Part shown: piece after piece, positions 1 through 8,385 of the stretch
Layout of the letters: each line of letters opens with the position of its first letter
How positions within the stretch are numbered: the stretch's first letter is position 1
Assembly: GCA_041391385.1 (NCBI GenBank)
Contig: JAWKOD010000002.1
Span: forward strand, 62,001 to 126,000
DNA from: CANIGN01 sp041391385
GTDB taxonomy: Bacteria; Bdellovibrionota; UBA2428
DNA length: 64,000 nucleotides
Reading direction: 5' to 3'
The notes under the pieces: model-generated
Told to the model about the DNA's origin: nothing
What the model saw: the letters and a program-made list of their open reading frames with translations, nothing else
The model's database searches: none
Made by a program: the position numbers and the translations under genes

Positions 1-1
1 T

Positions 2-400
2 GGGTCTAAAAAGATTTCTGCAGAAAAGCTTTCTACTATGTGGCCAAGCTTTGTTCATAAGGCAATCGACAATCTTTATTTCTTTGATTGGTTCTACATA
101 AAAGTTCTCATTCAAAAAGGGTTTCTTCCCTTTTCTGCTGCAAACGCCAAGTTCGATGACAGTGTTATCGATCAAGGGGCAGTAGACGGAATTAAAAATA
201 TAACTATGGTTACGAAGGATGTGGCGGGTGCGGTTATCGATGATGCAATCATTGATGGCTTTCTTGTGGATAAAGGCGCTGGGGGAGTTACGGCTCTTCT
301 CGGAGGCCAATTGCAGGTGCTGCAAAACGGGCGCATTCAAAGATATTTATTGGTTGCAGTTGGAGTGTTGTCACTCGTTCTAATTTGGAGAGGTCTATGA
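2..400 (+). CDS. nuoL: NADH-quinone oxidoreductase subunit L (C-terminal part, first copy)
   Basis: This is the 3' end of a gene cut by the window edge; the frame is open from the first bases and stops at 398-400. NuoL is the distal antiporter-like subunit of the complex I membrane arm. The visible part covers the late segment around FFDWFY (the place where many NuoL proteins have a FYVDE-type motif, as the second copy here does) and a last hydrophobic helix ending in WRGL. The call rests on this tail plus the directly following nuoM and nuoN. Its last codons form the ribosome-binding site of nuoM, which starts inside its stop codon. It differs clearly from the complete NuoL at 8386-10272, so the two are paralogs and not a recent duplication. 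Confidence 0.85.
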   Translation, partial: GSKKISAEKLSTMWPSFVHKAIDNLYFFDWFYIKVLIQKGFLPFSAANAKFDDSVIDQGAVDGIKNITMVTKDVAGAVIDDAIIDGFLVDKGAGGVTALLGGQLQVLQNGRIQRYLLVAVGVLSLVLIWRGL

Positions 401-1950
401 GTCATATATTAACTTGGATTACGTTTTTTCCTTTACTCGGTATTTTAGCAATTCTTTTTGTTCCTAAAGGGAAAGAACAGCTCATAAAAATTATAGCGGC
501 AGTGGTAACCTTTGTTCCCTTTGCTTTAGCTGTTAACTTACTGGGGTCTTTTGATCGTAGCCTTCAAGGCTTTCAGTTTATTGAACATGCTCCTTGGATA
601 ACCTCTTTAAATGTAAATTATCACATGGGTCTAGATGGTCTGAGCTTCTTATTGGTTCTCCTCTCAACCATGCTTTCTTTCCTTTGTATTTTCGCTAGCT
701 GGAATGTAACGAAATATGTGAAGGGATACTTTGCAATGTTCTTACTGCTCCATGTGGGCATGCTTGGAGTTTTCTGTGCCCTCGACTTCTTCCTTTTCTA
801 CGTTTTCTGGGAAGTTATGCTTCTGCCTATGTATTTCCTTGTGGGTATTTGGGGTGGTGAGAGAAAAGAATACGCGGCGATTAAGTTTTTTCTTTATACC
901 CTCATGGGCTCCGTTCTTATGCTCGTGGGTATGTTGGCCCTTTATTTCTACAGCACAGGTCCCGACGGGCTTTCACCTGCAACGTTTAACCTCGTTGAAC
1001 TTTCTAAGATCGACTGGTCTCAGTACACTTTGAATATTTTTGGAATGACATTTCCCTTTGATAAAGCTGTTTGGTGGCTCTTGTTTATGGGCTTTGCTGT
1101 TAAGGTTCCTGTGGTTCCTTTTCATACGTGGTTACCCTGGGCTCACGTGCAAGCGCCAACGGCTGTGTCTGTTATTCTTGCTGGTGTTCTTTTGAAAATG
1201 GGAACCTATGGGTTTTTAAGAATTAACTTCTTCTTGCTTCCTCATGCGACGCAAGCGTTTGCTATGACTTTGGCTGTGTTGGGCGTGATTAACATTATAT
1301 ATGGTGCGCTCTGTGCAATGGCGCAAAAAGACCTGAAAAAGCTCGTTGCTTATTCCTCAGTCAGCCACATGGGTTACTGCCTCTTGGGCATGGCTGTGTT
1401 TACTGTCTCTGGAATGCAAGGTGCAATTTTGCAAATGTTTAACCACGGTTTGTCTGCTGCCATGATGTTTATGTTGGTAGGCGTTCTTTATGATCGTCTT
1501 CACCATAGATATATTGTGACTCCAAATGGAGCTTTGGGTTTTGGTGGTATCGCACAAAAAGCGCCTATTATTACAGCGGCCTGGATGGTTGCAGTCTTTT
1601 CAAGCTTGGGTCTCCCTGGTCTGAACGGATTTATTTCTGAAGCGATGGTTTTCTTGGGAGCCTTTCCTGTTTACAAAGCGCTTACTGCGGTTGCAGCTAT
1701 TGGTATTGTTCTTACAGCAGCGTATTTGTTGTGGATGGTTCAACGTGTTTTCTTGGGACCTTATACAACTCAACACAAGGATGCTGATGGACAACTTCAT
1801 CCGGCAGAATCCATTGCTCCTCTAAAATGGAACGAGTGGGTTGTTATCGTTCCCCTAGCCGTACTTTGTTTTTGGATTGGAGTTATGCCACAGCCAATTC
1901 TTAATCTGTTTCAAACGTCAGCGAATATGTTGACCGAGGCACTGAGATAA
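397..1950 (+). CDS. nuoM: NADH-quinone oxidoreductase subunit M (first copy)
   Basis: This 517-aa, roughly 14-helix antiporter-like subunit belongs to the complex I membrane arm and takes part in proton translocation. The key glutamate lies in FWEVML (E139) and the key lysine in VKVPVVPFHTW (K236). I chose the ATG at 397 because GGAGAGG sits just upstream and the start overlaps the nuoL stop as ATGA; an upstream TTG at 385 is unlikely. The conserved loop usually read as WLPDAH is WLPWAH here (W248), whereas the second NuoM in this window keeps the aspartate. A longer loop of about 40 residues near position 185-225 also separates it from that second copy. nuoN follows after one base. Confidence 0.95.
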   Translation: MSHILTWITFFPLLGILAILFVPKGKEQLIKIIAAVVTFVPFALAVNLLGSFDRSLQGFQFIEHAPWITSLNVNYHMGLDGLSFLLVLLSTMLSFLCIFASWNVTKYVKGYFAMFLLLHVGMLGVFCALDFFLFYVFWEVMLLPMYFLVGIWGGERKEYAAIKFFLYTLMGSVLMLVGMLALYFYSTGPDGLSPATFNLVELSKIDWSQYTLNIFGMTFPFDKAVWWLLFMGFAVKVPVVPFHTWLPWAHVQAPTAVSVILAGVLLKMGTYGFLRINFFLLPHATQAFAMTLAVLGVINIIYGALCAMAQKDLKKLVAYSSVSHMGYCLLGMAVFTVSGMQGAILQMFNHGLSAAMMFMLVGVLYDRLHHRYIVTPNGALGFGGIAQKAPIITAAWMVAVFSSLGLPGLNGFISEAMVFLGAFPVYKALTAVAAIGIVLTAAYLLWMVQRVFLGPYTTQHKDADGQLHPAESIAPLKWNEWVVIVPLAVLCFWIGVMPQPILNLFQTSANMLTEALR

Positions 1951-1951
1951 T

Positions 1952-3481
1952 ATGGTTTCAGGACTAGTAGAGAGTTTAAAATACTTCGCACCGAATTTGA
2001 TTTTATGTGTGGGAAGCCTTTTTGTTTTAATGGCCGGACTTTTTACGAATGCGCCACGCTTTTTAACGCTTTTGGCAGCATTGGTACTGGCCGCCTCTAC
2101 TCTATCTGTACTTCCTATTACTGAGCTTGCACCCACTCAATATTTCGGCGGAATGCTTTTTCATGATGGGTTTAGTTTGTTCTTTATGCTCTTTATGCCC
2201 CTTGTTGTTTTGTTTGCGGTTGTTATGGGGCACTACTCTAAGGAACTTCCTAAGGATAGAAAGTCCGAATACATCTGCTTGTTGTTGGGTCTGGCGACAG
2301 GACTTTATCTTATGGTCTCAGCAAATCATTTTATAATGATTTATTTGGGCATAGAGATGGTTTCGTTGTTGAGCTATTCGCTCGCAGGGTTTCATCGAGA
2401 AAAGCAGAATTCTATTGAAGCATCTATGAAGTATGTCGTTTACGGCGCACTTGCTTCTGGGATTATGGTTTTTGGAATGAGCCTCCTTTATGCGGTTTCA
2501 GGGGAGCTCAGTATTACCGGACTTCGCGCTTTTCTTTCAGCTACAGGTAACGAAGGAATCCCGTATCTTTTTTGGACGGGCGTTATTTTTACTTTTGCAG
2601 GATTTGGTTACAAGGTCAGTGCTGCCCCTATGCACATGTGGACCCCAGACGTTTACGAAGGAGCGCCAACGCCAGTTGCTGCTCTTTTTTCAGTAGCTCC
2701 AAAGGCCGCAGGCTTTGGTCTCTTGATTCGTTTCTTTGTTGTGGGATTGAGCTTTTCTATTTCTGATCCCGATTCGATTTTAACACTTACAAATAATGCC
2801 ACTCAGCTTGCATATGCTGCTGGTGGTGCCATTCCTTGGACAAAGCTTTTAATCCTTTCGGCCATTTTTACAATGACCATGGGCAATTTAGCTGCCTTGG
2901 GACAAACATCCGTTAAACGCATCCTGGCGTATTCAAGTATTGCACACGCTGGATACATGTTGATGGGTTTAACAACTCAGAACCAAGAGGGCTTGGCCGC
3001 TATTCTGTTTTATCTCTTTATTTATTGCACTATGAACTTAGGGGCTTTCTGGGTGGCTTCACTCATAGAAGACGAAATGGGCGGAGATTCCCTCAGGCAC
3101 TTTAGAGGCCTGGGAAGAAAAGCGCCTTTGCCTGCTATCTTGATGGCCGTTTTCTTGTTCTCTCTTGTGGGCCTCCCGCCTTTTGCGGGATTTATCGGCA
3201 AACTTTATTTGTTCATGGCTATCTTGGGCCAGCAAATGTACGGATTGGCTGTTATTGCCGCACTTAACTCCGTCGTTTCTCTCTATTTTTATGCAAAAAT
3301 TCTCAAGACGATGTTCTTGGACACGACAGACGAAAAGCTACCGCTTCCAGGATTTAAAGTGCCCATTCCTGCAACAATCTTGTTTTTCTTGCTTTTGTTG
3401 GCCATTCCCAATGTTGTTTTCGGACTCTACTGGGAGCCCGTCATGCACTGGGCGTCTACTTCGTTACAGTTCGCGCGTTAA
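1952..3481 (+). CDS. nuoN: NADH-quinone oxidoreductase subunit N (first copy)
   Basis: This is a 509-aa polytopic membrane protein of the complex I proton-pumping arm. Family hallmarks are YLGIEMVSLLSYSL (helix-5 glutamate), GFGYKVSAAPMHMW (helix-7 lysine), TPDVYEGAPTPVAAL and RILAYSSIAHAGYMLMG. The length is normal for NuoN. It starts one base after the nuoM stop and is therefore co-transcribed and probably translationally coupled. It closes the first nuo operon: 101 bases without a clear terminator separate it from nuoA of the next set, so read-through is possible. Confidence 0.95.
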   Translation: MVSGLVESLKYFAPNLILCVGSLFVLMAGLFTNAPRFLTLLAALVLAASTLSVLPITELAPTQYFGGMLFHDGFSLFFMLFMPLVVLFAVVMGHYSKELPKDRKSEYICLLLGLATGLYLMVSANHFIMIYLGIEMVSLLSYSLAGFHREKQNSIEASMKYVVYGALASGIMVFGMSLLYAVSGELSITGLRAFLSATGNEGIPYLFWTGVIFTFAGFGYKVSAAPMHMWTPDVYEGAPTPVAALFSVAPKAAGFGLLIRFFVVGLSFSISDPDSILTLTNNATQLAYAAGGAIPWTKLLILSAIFTMTMGNLAALGQTSVKRILAYSSIAHAGYMLMGLTTQNQEGLAAILFYLFIYCTMNLGAFWVASLIEDEMGGDSLRHFRGLGRKAPLPAILMAVFLFSLVGLPPFAGFIGKLYLFMAILGQQMYGLAVIAALNSVVSLYFYAKILKTMFLDTTDEKLPLPGFKVPIPATILFFLLLLAIPNVVFGLYWEPVMHWASTSLQFAR

Positions 3482-3507
3482 TTTACCGGATAGAAAAAGC
3501 GCCTCGA

Positions 3508-3536
3508 TTAAGACATATAGTACCCTTTTGTATTAA
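3508..3536 (+). promoter_or_regulatory. possible sigma-70 promoter before second nuo operon
   Basis: TTAAGA (3508-3513) and TATTAA (3531-3536) lie 17 bases apart in the 101-base gap before nuoA. Each hexamer matches the consensus at four of six positions. It would give the A-C-E-F-H-J-K-L-M-N set its own start, but AT-rich gaps often produce such matches. Confidence 0.2.
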
Positions 3537-3582
3537 TAGCGCTCTTTCGTAAAGTTGTTTGCTTCGGATAGTCCACCAAGCT

Positions 3583-3972
3583 ATGAATTTTAAGGTGGGC
3601 TTTGATACTAACCTCTTAGGAATACTGGCAATGTTCTTATTTGCCTGCGTTGTGGTAGGCGGTGCTTTTTTTGCAGGGCGCTTTCTAGGACCGCGTAAAC
3701 TTTACGGACCTAAAATTATGACTTACGAATGCGGCATAACACCTACGGGTGAAGCGCGTGATCGTTTGAGCGTGAAGTATTATCTTGTTGCTATTTTATT
3801 TTTACTTTTTGATCTTGAAGCGGCTTTTCTATTACCGATTGCATTGGCCTGGCCGGAGTTAAAACTTATTGGCGTGGCAGGGCTTATAGCCACACTATTT
3901 TTTCTAGGCTTTTTAGTCCTTAGCGTTTGGTATGAATTCAAAGTCGGTGCAATTGAATGGGAGAAAACCTAA
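3583..3972 (+). CDS. nuoA: NADH-quinone oxidoreductase subunit A
   Basis: NuoA is a small three-helix subunit at the junction between the complex I arms. The predicted protein has 129 aa. The family signature is clear: KIMTYECGI, then RLSVKYYLVAILFLLFDLEA, with the acidic FDLE loop entering helix 2. I start at the ATG at 3583; an in-frame TTG at 3559 would add eight residues. Neither has a strong Shine-Dalgarno sequence. It opens a run of ten genes, A-C-E-F-H-J-K-L-M-N. The usual second gene, nuoB, is missing: nuoC starts directly after the nuoA stop codon. Confidence 0.93.
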   Translation: MNFKVGFDTNLLGILAMFLFACVVVGGAFFAGRFLGPRKLYGPKIMTYECGITPTGEARDRLSVKYYLVAILFLLFDLEAAFLLPIALAWPELKLIGVAGLIATLFFLGFLVLSVWYEFKVGAIEWEKT

Positions 3973-4539
3973 ATGACAGAGCTCAACATGACTCTCGCAA
4001 GCTGGGCGCAAGAAGTTGCTGCCGAGTTTAAAACAAGTTTAAGAGAATCTGCTCCAGGAGAACCTGAATTCACAGTGGACTGTCAGGGTGATTTGCAAGC
4101 AGCACACGCTTTACTCGGTGAACTGCAAAACAGAGGCTATGTTCATTTGGCAGACCTTACTGGCTATGATGAATTTCCAAAGAGTCCGCGATATCACGTT
4201 CTCTATGAGTTAATTTCTCTCAAAGAAAAAAAACGTTGCGCAGTTGTTGCAATTGTAAGTGATGAAAAACCTCGCATTCAAACAGTTGTTGATTTGTGGA
4301 AGGGGGCCAATTGGCTCGAGAGAGAAACTTACGACATGTTAGGCATTTGCTTTGAGGGCCACCCTGATCATAGAAGAATTTTATTGCCCCCCTCTTTTAT
4401 AGGTTATCCACTTAGAAAAGATTTCGTTGTTGATTATCGACAGGATTTTGAGAAATCAAATCTTGAAGAAGCCTTTGATCCTTTTGGATCTACAATTGTT
4501 AGACCCACAATAAAAGAAACTCCAGGAGAGCACACATGA
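3973..4539 (+). CDS. nuoC: NADH-quinone oxidoreductase subunit C (30 kDa)
   Basis: NuoC is a peripheral-arm subunit that packs against NuoD. The 188-aa product carries the family signature around residues 113-137: ANWLERETYDMLGICFEGH followed by PDHRRILLP and a GYPLRKDF segment. It is a stand-alone NuoC, not a NuoCD fusion; the tail after GYPLRKDF is only about 45 residues. It begins on the base after the nuoA stop, so no nuoB lies between them. It overlaps nuoE by ATGA, so there is no nuoD after it either. It must therefore use NuoB and NuoD encoded elsewhere. Confidence 0.93.
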   Translation: MTELNMTLASWAQEVAAEFKTSLRESAPGEPEFTVDCQGDLQAAHALLGELQNRGYVHLADLTGYDEFPKSPRYHVLYELISLKEKKRCAVVAIVSDEKPRIQTVVDLWKGANWLERETYDMLGICFEGHPDHRRILLPPSFIGYPLRKDFVVDYRQDFEKSNLEEAFDPFGSTIVRPTIKETPGEHT

Positions 4540-5075
4540 GCGAAGCGTATAGTTTTTCGCCCGATCTAGAGAAAAAATTTCAATGGCTATTGTCGCGCTA
4601 TCCCGCAAAAGACGCAGTTCTTCTTCCGTTGCTTCATCTCGTTCAAGATGATGCCGGCTGGTTAACCCCTGCCTCAATTGAGTATGTAGCGAGTCGCTTG
4701 GAGTTAAGTCCAGCGCGCATTCGAGAAGTTGCTAGTTTTTATTCTTTGTTTCGTCTCAACAAAAAAGGCCAGTATGTTTTACAGGTTTGTCACAACATCA
4801 GTTGTTACTTGGCCGGAAGCGATAAGCTTATTGAGCACATTAAAAACAAGCTTGGCATTTCTGAAAATCAAACAACGCCTGATGGAAAGTTTACATTAGA
4901 GCGCGTTGAGTGTTTGGCTTCCTGTGGAACCGCTCCCGTGTTGCAAGTTAATGGCTGGGATTACCACGAAGAACTTACCATTGAAAAAGTAGACCAAATT
5001 ATTGATTCTCTGAAACTAGATAAATTTGCGTATGACGAATACGAGCAGAGAATTTCTGAAGGAGGTGTAGCGTGA
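4536..5075 (+). CDS. nuoE: NADH-quinone oxidoreductase subunit E (24 kDa, 2Fe-2S)
   Basis: This 179-aa thioredoxin-fold subunit of the NADH-dehydrogenase module carries the N1a [2Fe-2S] cluster. The four ligands are visible as CHNISC (Cys-x4-Cys) and CLASC (Cys-x3-Cys). An N-terminal helical part with EVASFYSLF precedes the fold, as usual in the family. Start and stop overlap with nuoC and nuoF (ATGA and GTGA), so the three are translationally coupled. It sits with nuoF as a pair, the standard arrangement for the electron-input module. Confidence 0.95.
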   Translation: MSEAYSFSPDLEKKFQWLLSRYPAKDAVLLPLLHLVQDDAGWLTPASIEYVASRLELSPARIREVASFYSLFRLNKKGQYVLQVCHNISCYLAGSDKLIEHIKNKLGISENQTTPDGKFTLERVECLASCGTAPVLQVNGWDYHEELTIEKVDQIIDSLKLDKFAYDEYEQRISEGGVA

Positions 5076-6439
5076 GTCAAAAAATTCTACCGCAACATCC
5101 ACTTGAGAAAAGAGTGTTGATTGCAGGCTACGGCGAAGATGGAAGCTGGACTCTTGATCACTATGAAAAAAACTATCGCGGCTATGAAGGAGCTAAGAAG
5201 GCTCTTTCCATGACTGCGGATGATATTATTAAAACAGTTAAAGACTCGGGCCTTCGGGGCTTAGGCGGCGCAGGCTTTCCTACTGGAATGAAGTGGAGCT
5301 TTATTCCTAAGAATCCCACACGACCCGTTTACCTTGTTTGTAATGCAGACGAGGGGGAGCCCGGAACCTTTAAAGATCGTCAAATCATGGAGCATTGTCC
5401 TCATCGTTTGATTGATGGAATGATTGCGGCGGCTGTCGCTATCGGAGCGAAGTCTGGATACATCTACATTCGAGGTGAGTTACGTCTTGCTTTTGAGAGA
5501 CTCGCAATTGCCATTAAAGAAGCCTACTCAAAGGGTTATCTTGGCGAGAATATTTTCGGGTCTGGAAAAACTTTTCACCTGACTGTTCACCCTGGAGCAG
5601 GCGCTTATATTTGTGGAGAAGAAACAGGATTAATTGAAAGTCTTGAGGGTGATCGCGGTCAGCCTCGTTTGAAGCCACCCTTTCCTGCAATTAGCGGAGT
5701 CTTTGGTGGACCTACAATTGTGAACAACGTGGCAACCTTGGCGCATGTGCCAGGAATTTTATTAGATGGGGCTGAGCAGTTTATTAAAATGGGGAACGGA
5801 ACAGCTCGAGGAGCAGGCACAGCTGTTTGGGGGGTCTCTGGAGATGTACAGCGCCCTGGTTTTTTTGAAGTTCCCATTGGAACGAATTTGAATGTGATGT
5901 TGAACGAAATTTGCGGAGGTCCCAAGCCAGGACGCAAATTTAAAGCCTGTTATCCCGGAGGCTCATCTTCTCCGTTGCTTAAGGCAGATGAATTCGATGT
6001 TCCTATGGATTTTGATAGTCTTGCAGCGAAAGGAACCATGATGGGTAGCTGCGCGATTATTGTAATTGATGATAGTCGTAGTATTCCCGAACTATGTATG
6101 AGAACGGCACGTTTTTATTCGCACGAAAGTTGCGGTCAGTGTGTTCCTTGTCGCGAAGGAACAAAGTGGACTTACAAAATGCTCAAGCGAGTCGTTAGCG
6201 GTGAAGGTACAAAGAGTGACTTAGAAACAATTTTAAGTGCCTGCAATAATATGGCAGGAAAAACGATTTGTGTTCTGAGTGATGCGTGTGCCATGCCCGT
6301 TACGAGTATGTTAAAAAAGTTTCCAGAAGAATTTGAATCACTTCTTATTCCTGAGTCTGAATTTAAACCCGAGTTACCTAAGGTATCTGGGCAGCTTGGA
6401 ATGTTAATTGATAGCATTCGCGAAAGGCAGAAGTCGTGA
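5072..6439 (+). CDS. nuoF: NADH-quinone oxidoreductase subunit F (51 kDa, NADH/FMN)
   Basis: NuoF binds NADH and FMN and carries the N3 [4Fe-4S] cluster. The 455-aa protein shows GLGGAGFPTGMKW (FMN/NADH site), CNADEGEPGTFKDR, GAGAYICGEETGLIESLEG, and the cluster motif SCGQCVPCREGT with a distal ligand Cys in a CVLSDACAMP segment. It starts at a GTG overlapping the nuoE stop. nuoG, which normally follows and would accept electrons from this module, is absent: nuoH overlaps the nuoF stop. Presence of E and F shows that this set is meant for NADH input and is not a ferredoxin-type 11-subunit complex. Confidence 0.96.
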   Translation: MSQKILPQHPLEKRVLIAGYGEDGSWTLDHYEKNYRGYEGAKKALSMTADDIIKTVKDSGLRGLGGAGFPTGMKWSFIPKNPTRPVYLVCNADEGEPGTFKDRQIMEHCPHRLIDGMIAAAVAIGAKSGYIYIRGELRLAFERLAIAIKEAYSKGYLGENIFGSGKTFHLTVHPGAGAYICGEETGLIESLEGDRGQPRLKPPFPAISGVFGGPTIVNNVATLAHVPGILLDGAEQFIKMGNGTARGAGTAVWGVSGDVQRPGFFEVPIGTNLNVMLNEICGGPKPGRKFKACYPGGSSSPLLKADEFDVPMDFDSLAAKGTMMGSCAIIVIDDSRSIPELCMRTARFYSHESCGQCVPCREGTKWTYKMLKRVVSGEGTKSDLETILSACNNMAGKTICVLSDACAMPVTSMLKKFPEEFESLLIPESEFKPELPKVSGQLGMLIDSIRERQKS

Positions 6440-7545
6440 GCTTGGACCTTATTCAGCAAACACTTTTAAGTAACCTTAATATTTTATGGCCGATTCTTAT
6501 GGCGCTCATTGTTGGTGCGGGTGTTTTAACAGGCGTGCCAATTATGGTTATGGTTGAACGCTGGGGATCTGCTTGGATGCAGCGACGAAGTGGTCCTAAC
6601 CGAGTTGGGCCAAAGGGAATTTTACAACCCATAGCGGATGCTATTAAATTTGCGTTTAAAGAAGAAAACCTGCCCGCAAAAGCACACAAGTGGCTTTTTA
6701 CTTTGGCCCCCGCTTTAGCGGTTCTTCCTCCTTTGGTTGCCTTCTCTGTTATCCCCGTAGCGGGTTCTGTGAACATCTCCGGAGTTGAGTATCCCGTTCA
6801 GGTGGCAGACATCAAAGTAAGCCTTTTGTTTTTATTGGCCATCACATCGCTTCACGTGTTTTCTGTTTTGTGTGCAGGCTGGTCTTCAAATAACAAGTTT
6901 TCTCTTTTTGGTGCTTTGCGCTCTAGCTCTCAAATGATCAGTTACGAAATTGCTATTGGTATTTGCATTGTTTCATTGGTTATCACTTACGGAACACTAG
7001 ACCTGAGAGAAATAGTTCGCTTACAAGAAGCTGGTTCTGATTTCCCCGCATGGGGACTCTTCATGCAGCCTTTAGCCTTTTTTATTTTGTGGGTTTGTTC
7101 ATTTGCAGAAACAAACCGCTTGCCCTTTGACTTACCAGAGGGCGAGTCAGAACTTGTGGCTGGTTATCATACCGAGTATTCAGGATTTAAGTTTGCTTTG
7201 TTTTTTATGGGCGAATACGCAGCGATGTTTACAGCGGCTGCCTTTTTGGCAACGCTTTTTTTAGGCGGGTACAATATTCCCTTTGTGTCTGAGTCTGCTC
7301 TGCGAGAGTTTTTTCTAGGACATGGTTTAGAGTTAACGGCCGCTTCAATTGCAACATGCTTGCTTCAGGCACTTAGCTTTGTCGTAAAAGTTTTCTTCTT
7401 TATGTGGGTCTTTGTTTGGGTCCGGTGGACCTTGCCCCGTTTTCGCTACGATCAACTTATGCAGTTGGGATGGAAGACTTTACTCCCCTTGGGAATCTTA
7501 AATGTGTTTGTTAGTTTCTTACTAAGTTTTTGGAGAGGGTTATGA
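6436..7545 (+). CDS. nuoH: NADH-quinone oxidoreductase subunit H
   Basis: NuoH is the membrane subunit that forms the quinone channel with NuoB and NuoD. The 369-aa protein has MQRRSGPNRVGPKGILQP in the first cytoplasmic loop and AETNRLPFDLPEGESELV in the loop facing the quinone site, both fully conserved. It starts at GTG overlapping the nuoF stop. nuoI, usually its neighbour, is missing. The C-terminus ends in WRGL, whose codons carry the GGAGAGG ribosome-binding site for nuoJ, exactly as at the nuoL/nuoM junction at 385-400. Confidence 0.96.
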   Translation: MSLDLIQQTLLSNLNILWPILMALIVGAGVLTGVPIMVMVERWGSAWMQRRSGPNRVGPKGILQPIADAIKFAFKEENLPAKAHKWLFTLAPALAVLPPLVAFSVIPVAGSVNISGVEYPVQVADIKVSLLFLLAITSLHVFSVLCAGWSSNNKFSLFGALRSSSQMISYEIAIGICIVSLVITYGTLDLREIVRLQEAGSDFPAWGLFMQPLAFFILWVCSFAETNRLPFDLPEGESELVAGYHTEYSGFKFALFFMGEYAAMFTAAAFLATLFLGGYNIPFVSESALREFFLGHGLELTAASIATCLLQALSFVVKVFFFMWVFVWVRWTLPRFRYDQLMQLGWKTLLPLGILNVFVSFLLSFWRGL

Positions 7546-8081
7546 ATTTAGTTTTTACCGAAGCTCCGGGCCTCCTTGTGTGGCTTGCTAGTTTTTGCGC
7601 CGTTCTCTTGTCTTTGGTTGTGCTTTTGAGTGCTAACCCTGTGGTAAGTGCCATAGCGCTGATGGGTACTTTGTTTAGTACGGCAGGACTTTACTTTTTA
7701 ATCGGCAACTATTTTATGGGGTCGATCCAAATTCTTGTTTATGCCGGCGCCATAGCCGTTCTTTTTGTATTCATTGTTATGCTTTTAGATTTGCGCCCAA
7801 GTTTATTGCGATTTATCCCAGGTCGAAAAATATATGTAGCTAGCACTGGCTTTGCAGGAGGCGTTCTGGCTCTTTTTTTACTTCGAGTGATTTGGCAGCA
7901 AACAACATATGCAAATAGCGCTGCGATCAACCCTGACTTTCAAATGACTGCGCAGCAGATTTCAGAGCATTTTGTGTCGAAATATCAGTTTGCCTTTCAG
8001 GCCGCTGGACTTTTGATTTTTGGAGCCATTTTGGGAGCAATCGTTCTTGCTCGTAGTCATCTTAAGGGAGAAAAGCAGTGA
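7542..8081 (+). CDS. nuoJ: NADH-quinone oxidoreductase subunit J
   Basis: This is a 179-aa, five-helix membrane subunit of complex I. The recognisable core is helix 3 with GSIQILVYAGAIAVLFVF, the segment thought to switch between alpha and pi helix in this family. The ATG at 7542 overlaps the nuoH stop (ATGA) and has GGAGAGG at the right distance; an upstream TTG at 7530 in frame is rejected. It overlaps nuoK, which starts at GTG within the last codons. Confidence 0.93.
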   Translation: MNLVFTEAPGLLVWLASFCAVLLSLVVLLSANPVVSAIALMGTLFSTAGLYFLIGNYFMGSIQILVYAGAIAVLFVFIVMLLDLRPSLLRFIPGRKIYVASTGFAGGVLALFLLRVIWQQTTYANSAAINPDFQMTAQQISEHFVSKYQFAFQAAGLLIFGAILGAIVLARSHLKGEKQ

Positions 8082-8383
8082 TTTCTCAAGCGCATTTAAT
8101 ACTTCTAGTGGCTGTTATTTTGTTTTCAGTGGGAACGGTTACTTTTCTTACTAAGAGAAATGCAGTTGTTGCTCTTATGGGCATCGAGCTTATGTTAAAT
8201 GGGATAAATCTCGTTTTATTACAAGCAGGACAGTTGCATGGCAATGCTGAGGGAAGCAGCCTTATGCTTTTTGTGGTTCTAGTGGCAGCGGCTGAAGCCG
8301 CGTTGGCACTTTCTATTTTTGTTATTCTTTTTAGAAAGAATGGCATGCTTATTCTTGAAAACTATAGGTCGATGAAGGGATAG
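8078..8383 (+). CDS. nuoK: NADH-quinone oxidoreductase subunit K
   Basis: This is a 101-aa, three-helix subunit, the normal family length, related to MrpC. The two buried glutamates needed for proton transfer are present in MGIELMLNGINL (helix 2) and AAAEAALALSI (helix 3). It starts at GTG overlapping nuoJ and is followed after two bases by nuoL. Confidence 0.95.
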   Translation: MISQAHLILLVAVILFSVGTVTFLTKRNAVVALMGIELMLNGINLVLLQAGQLHGNAEGSSLMLFVVLVAAAEAALALSIFVILFRKNGMLILENYRSMKG

Positions 8384-8385
8384 TT

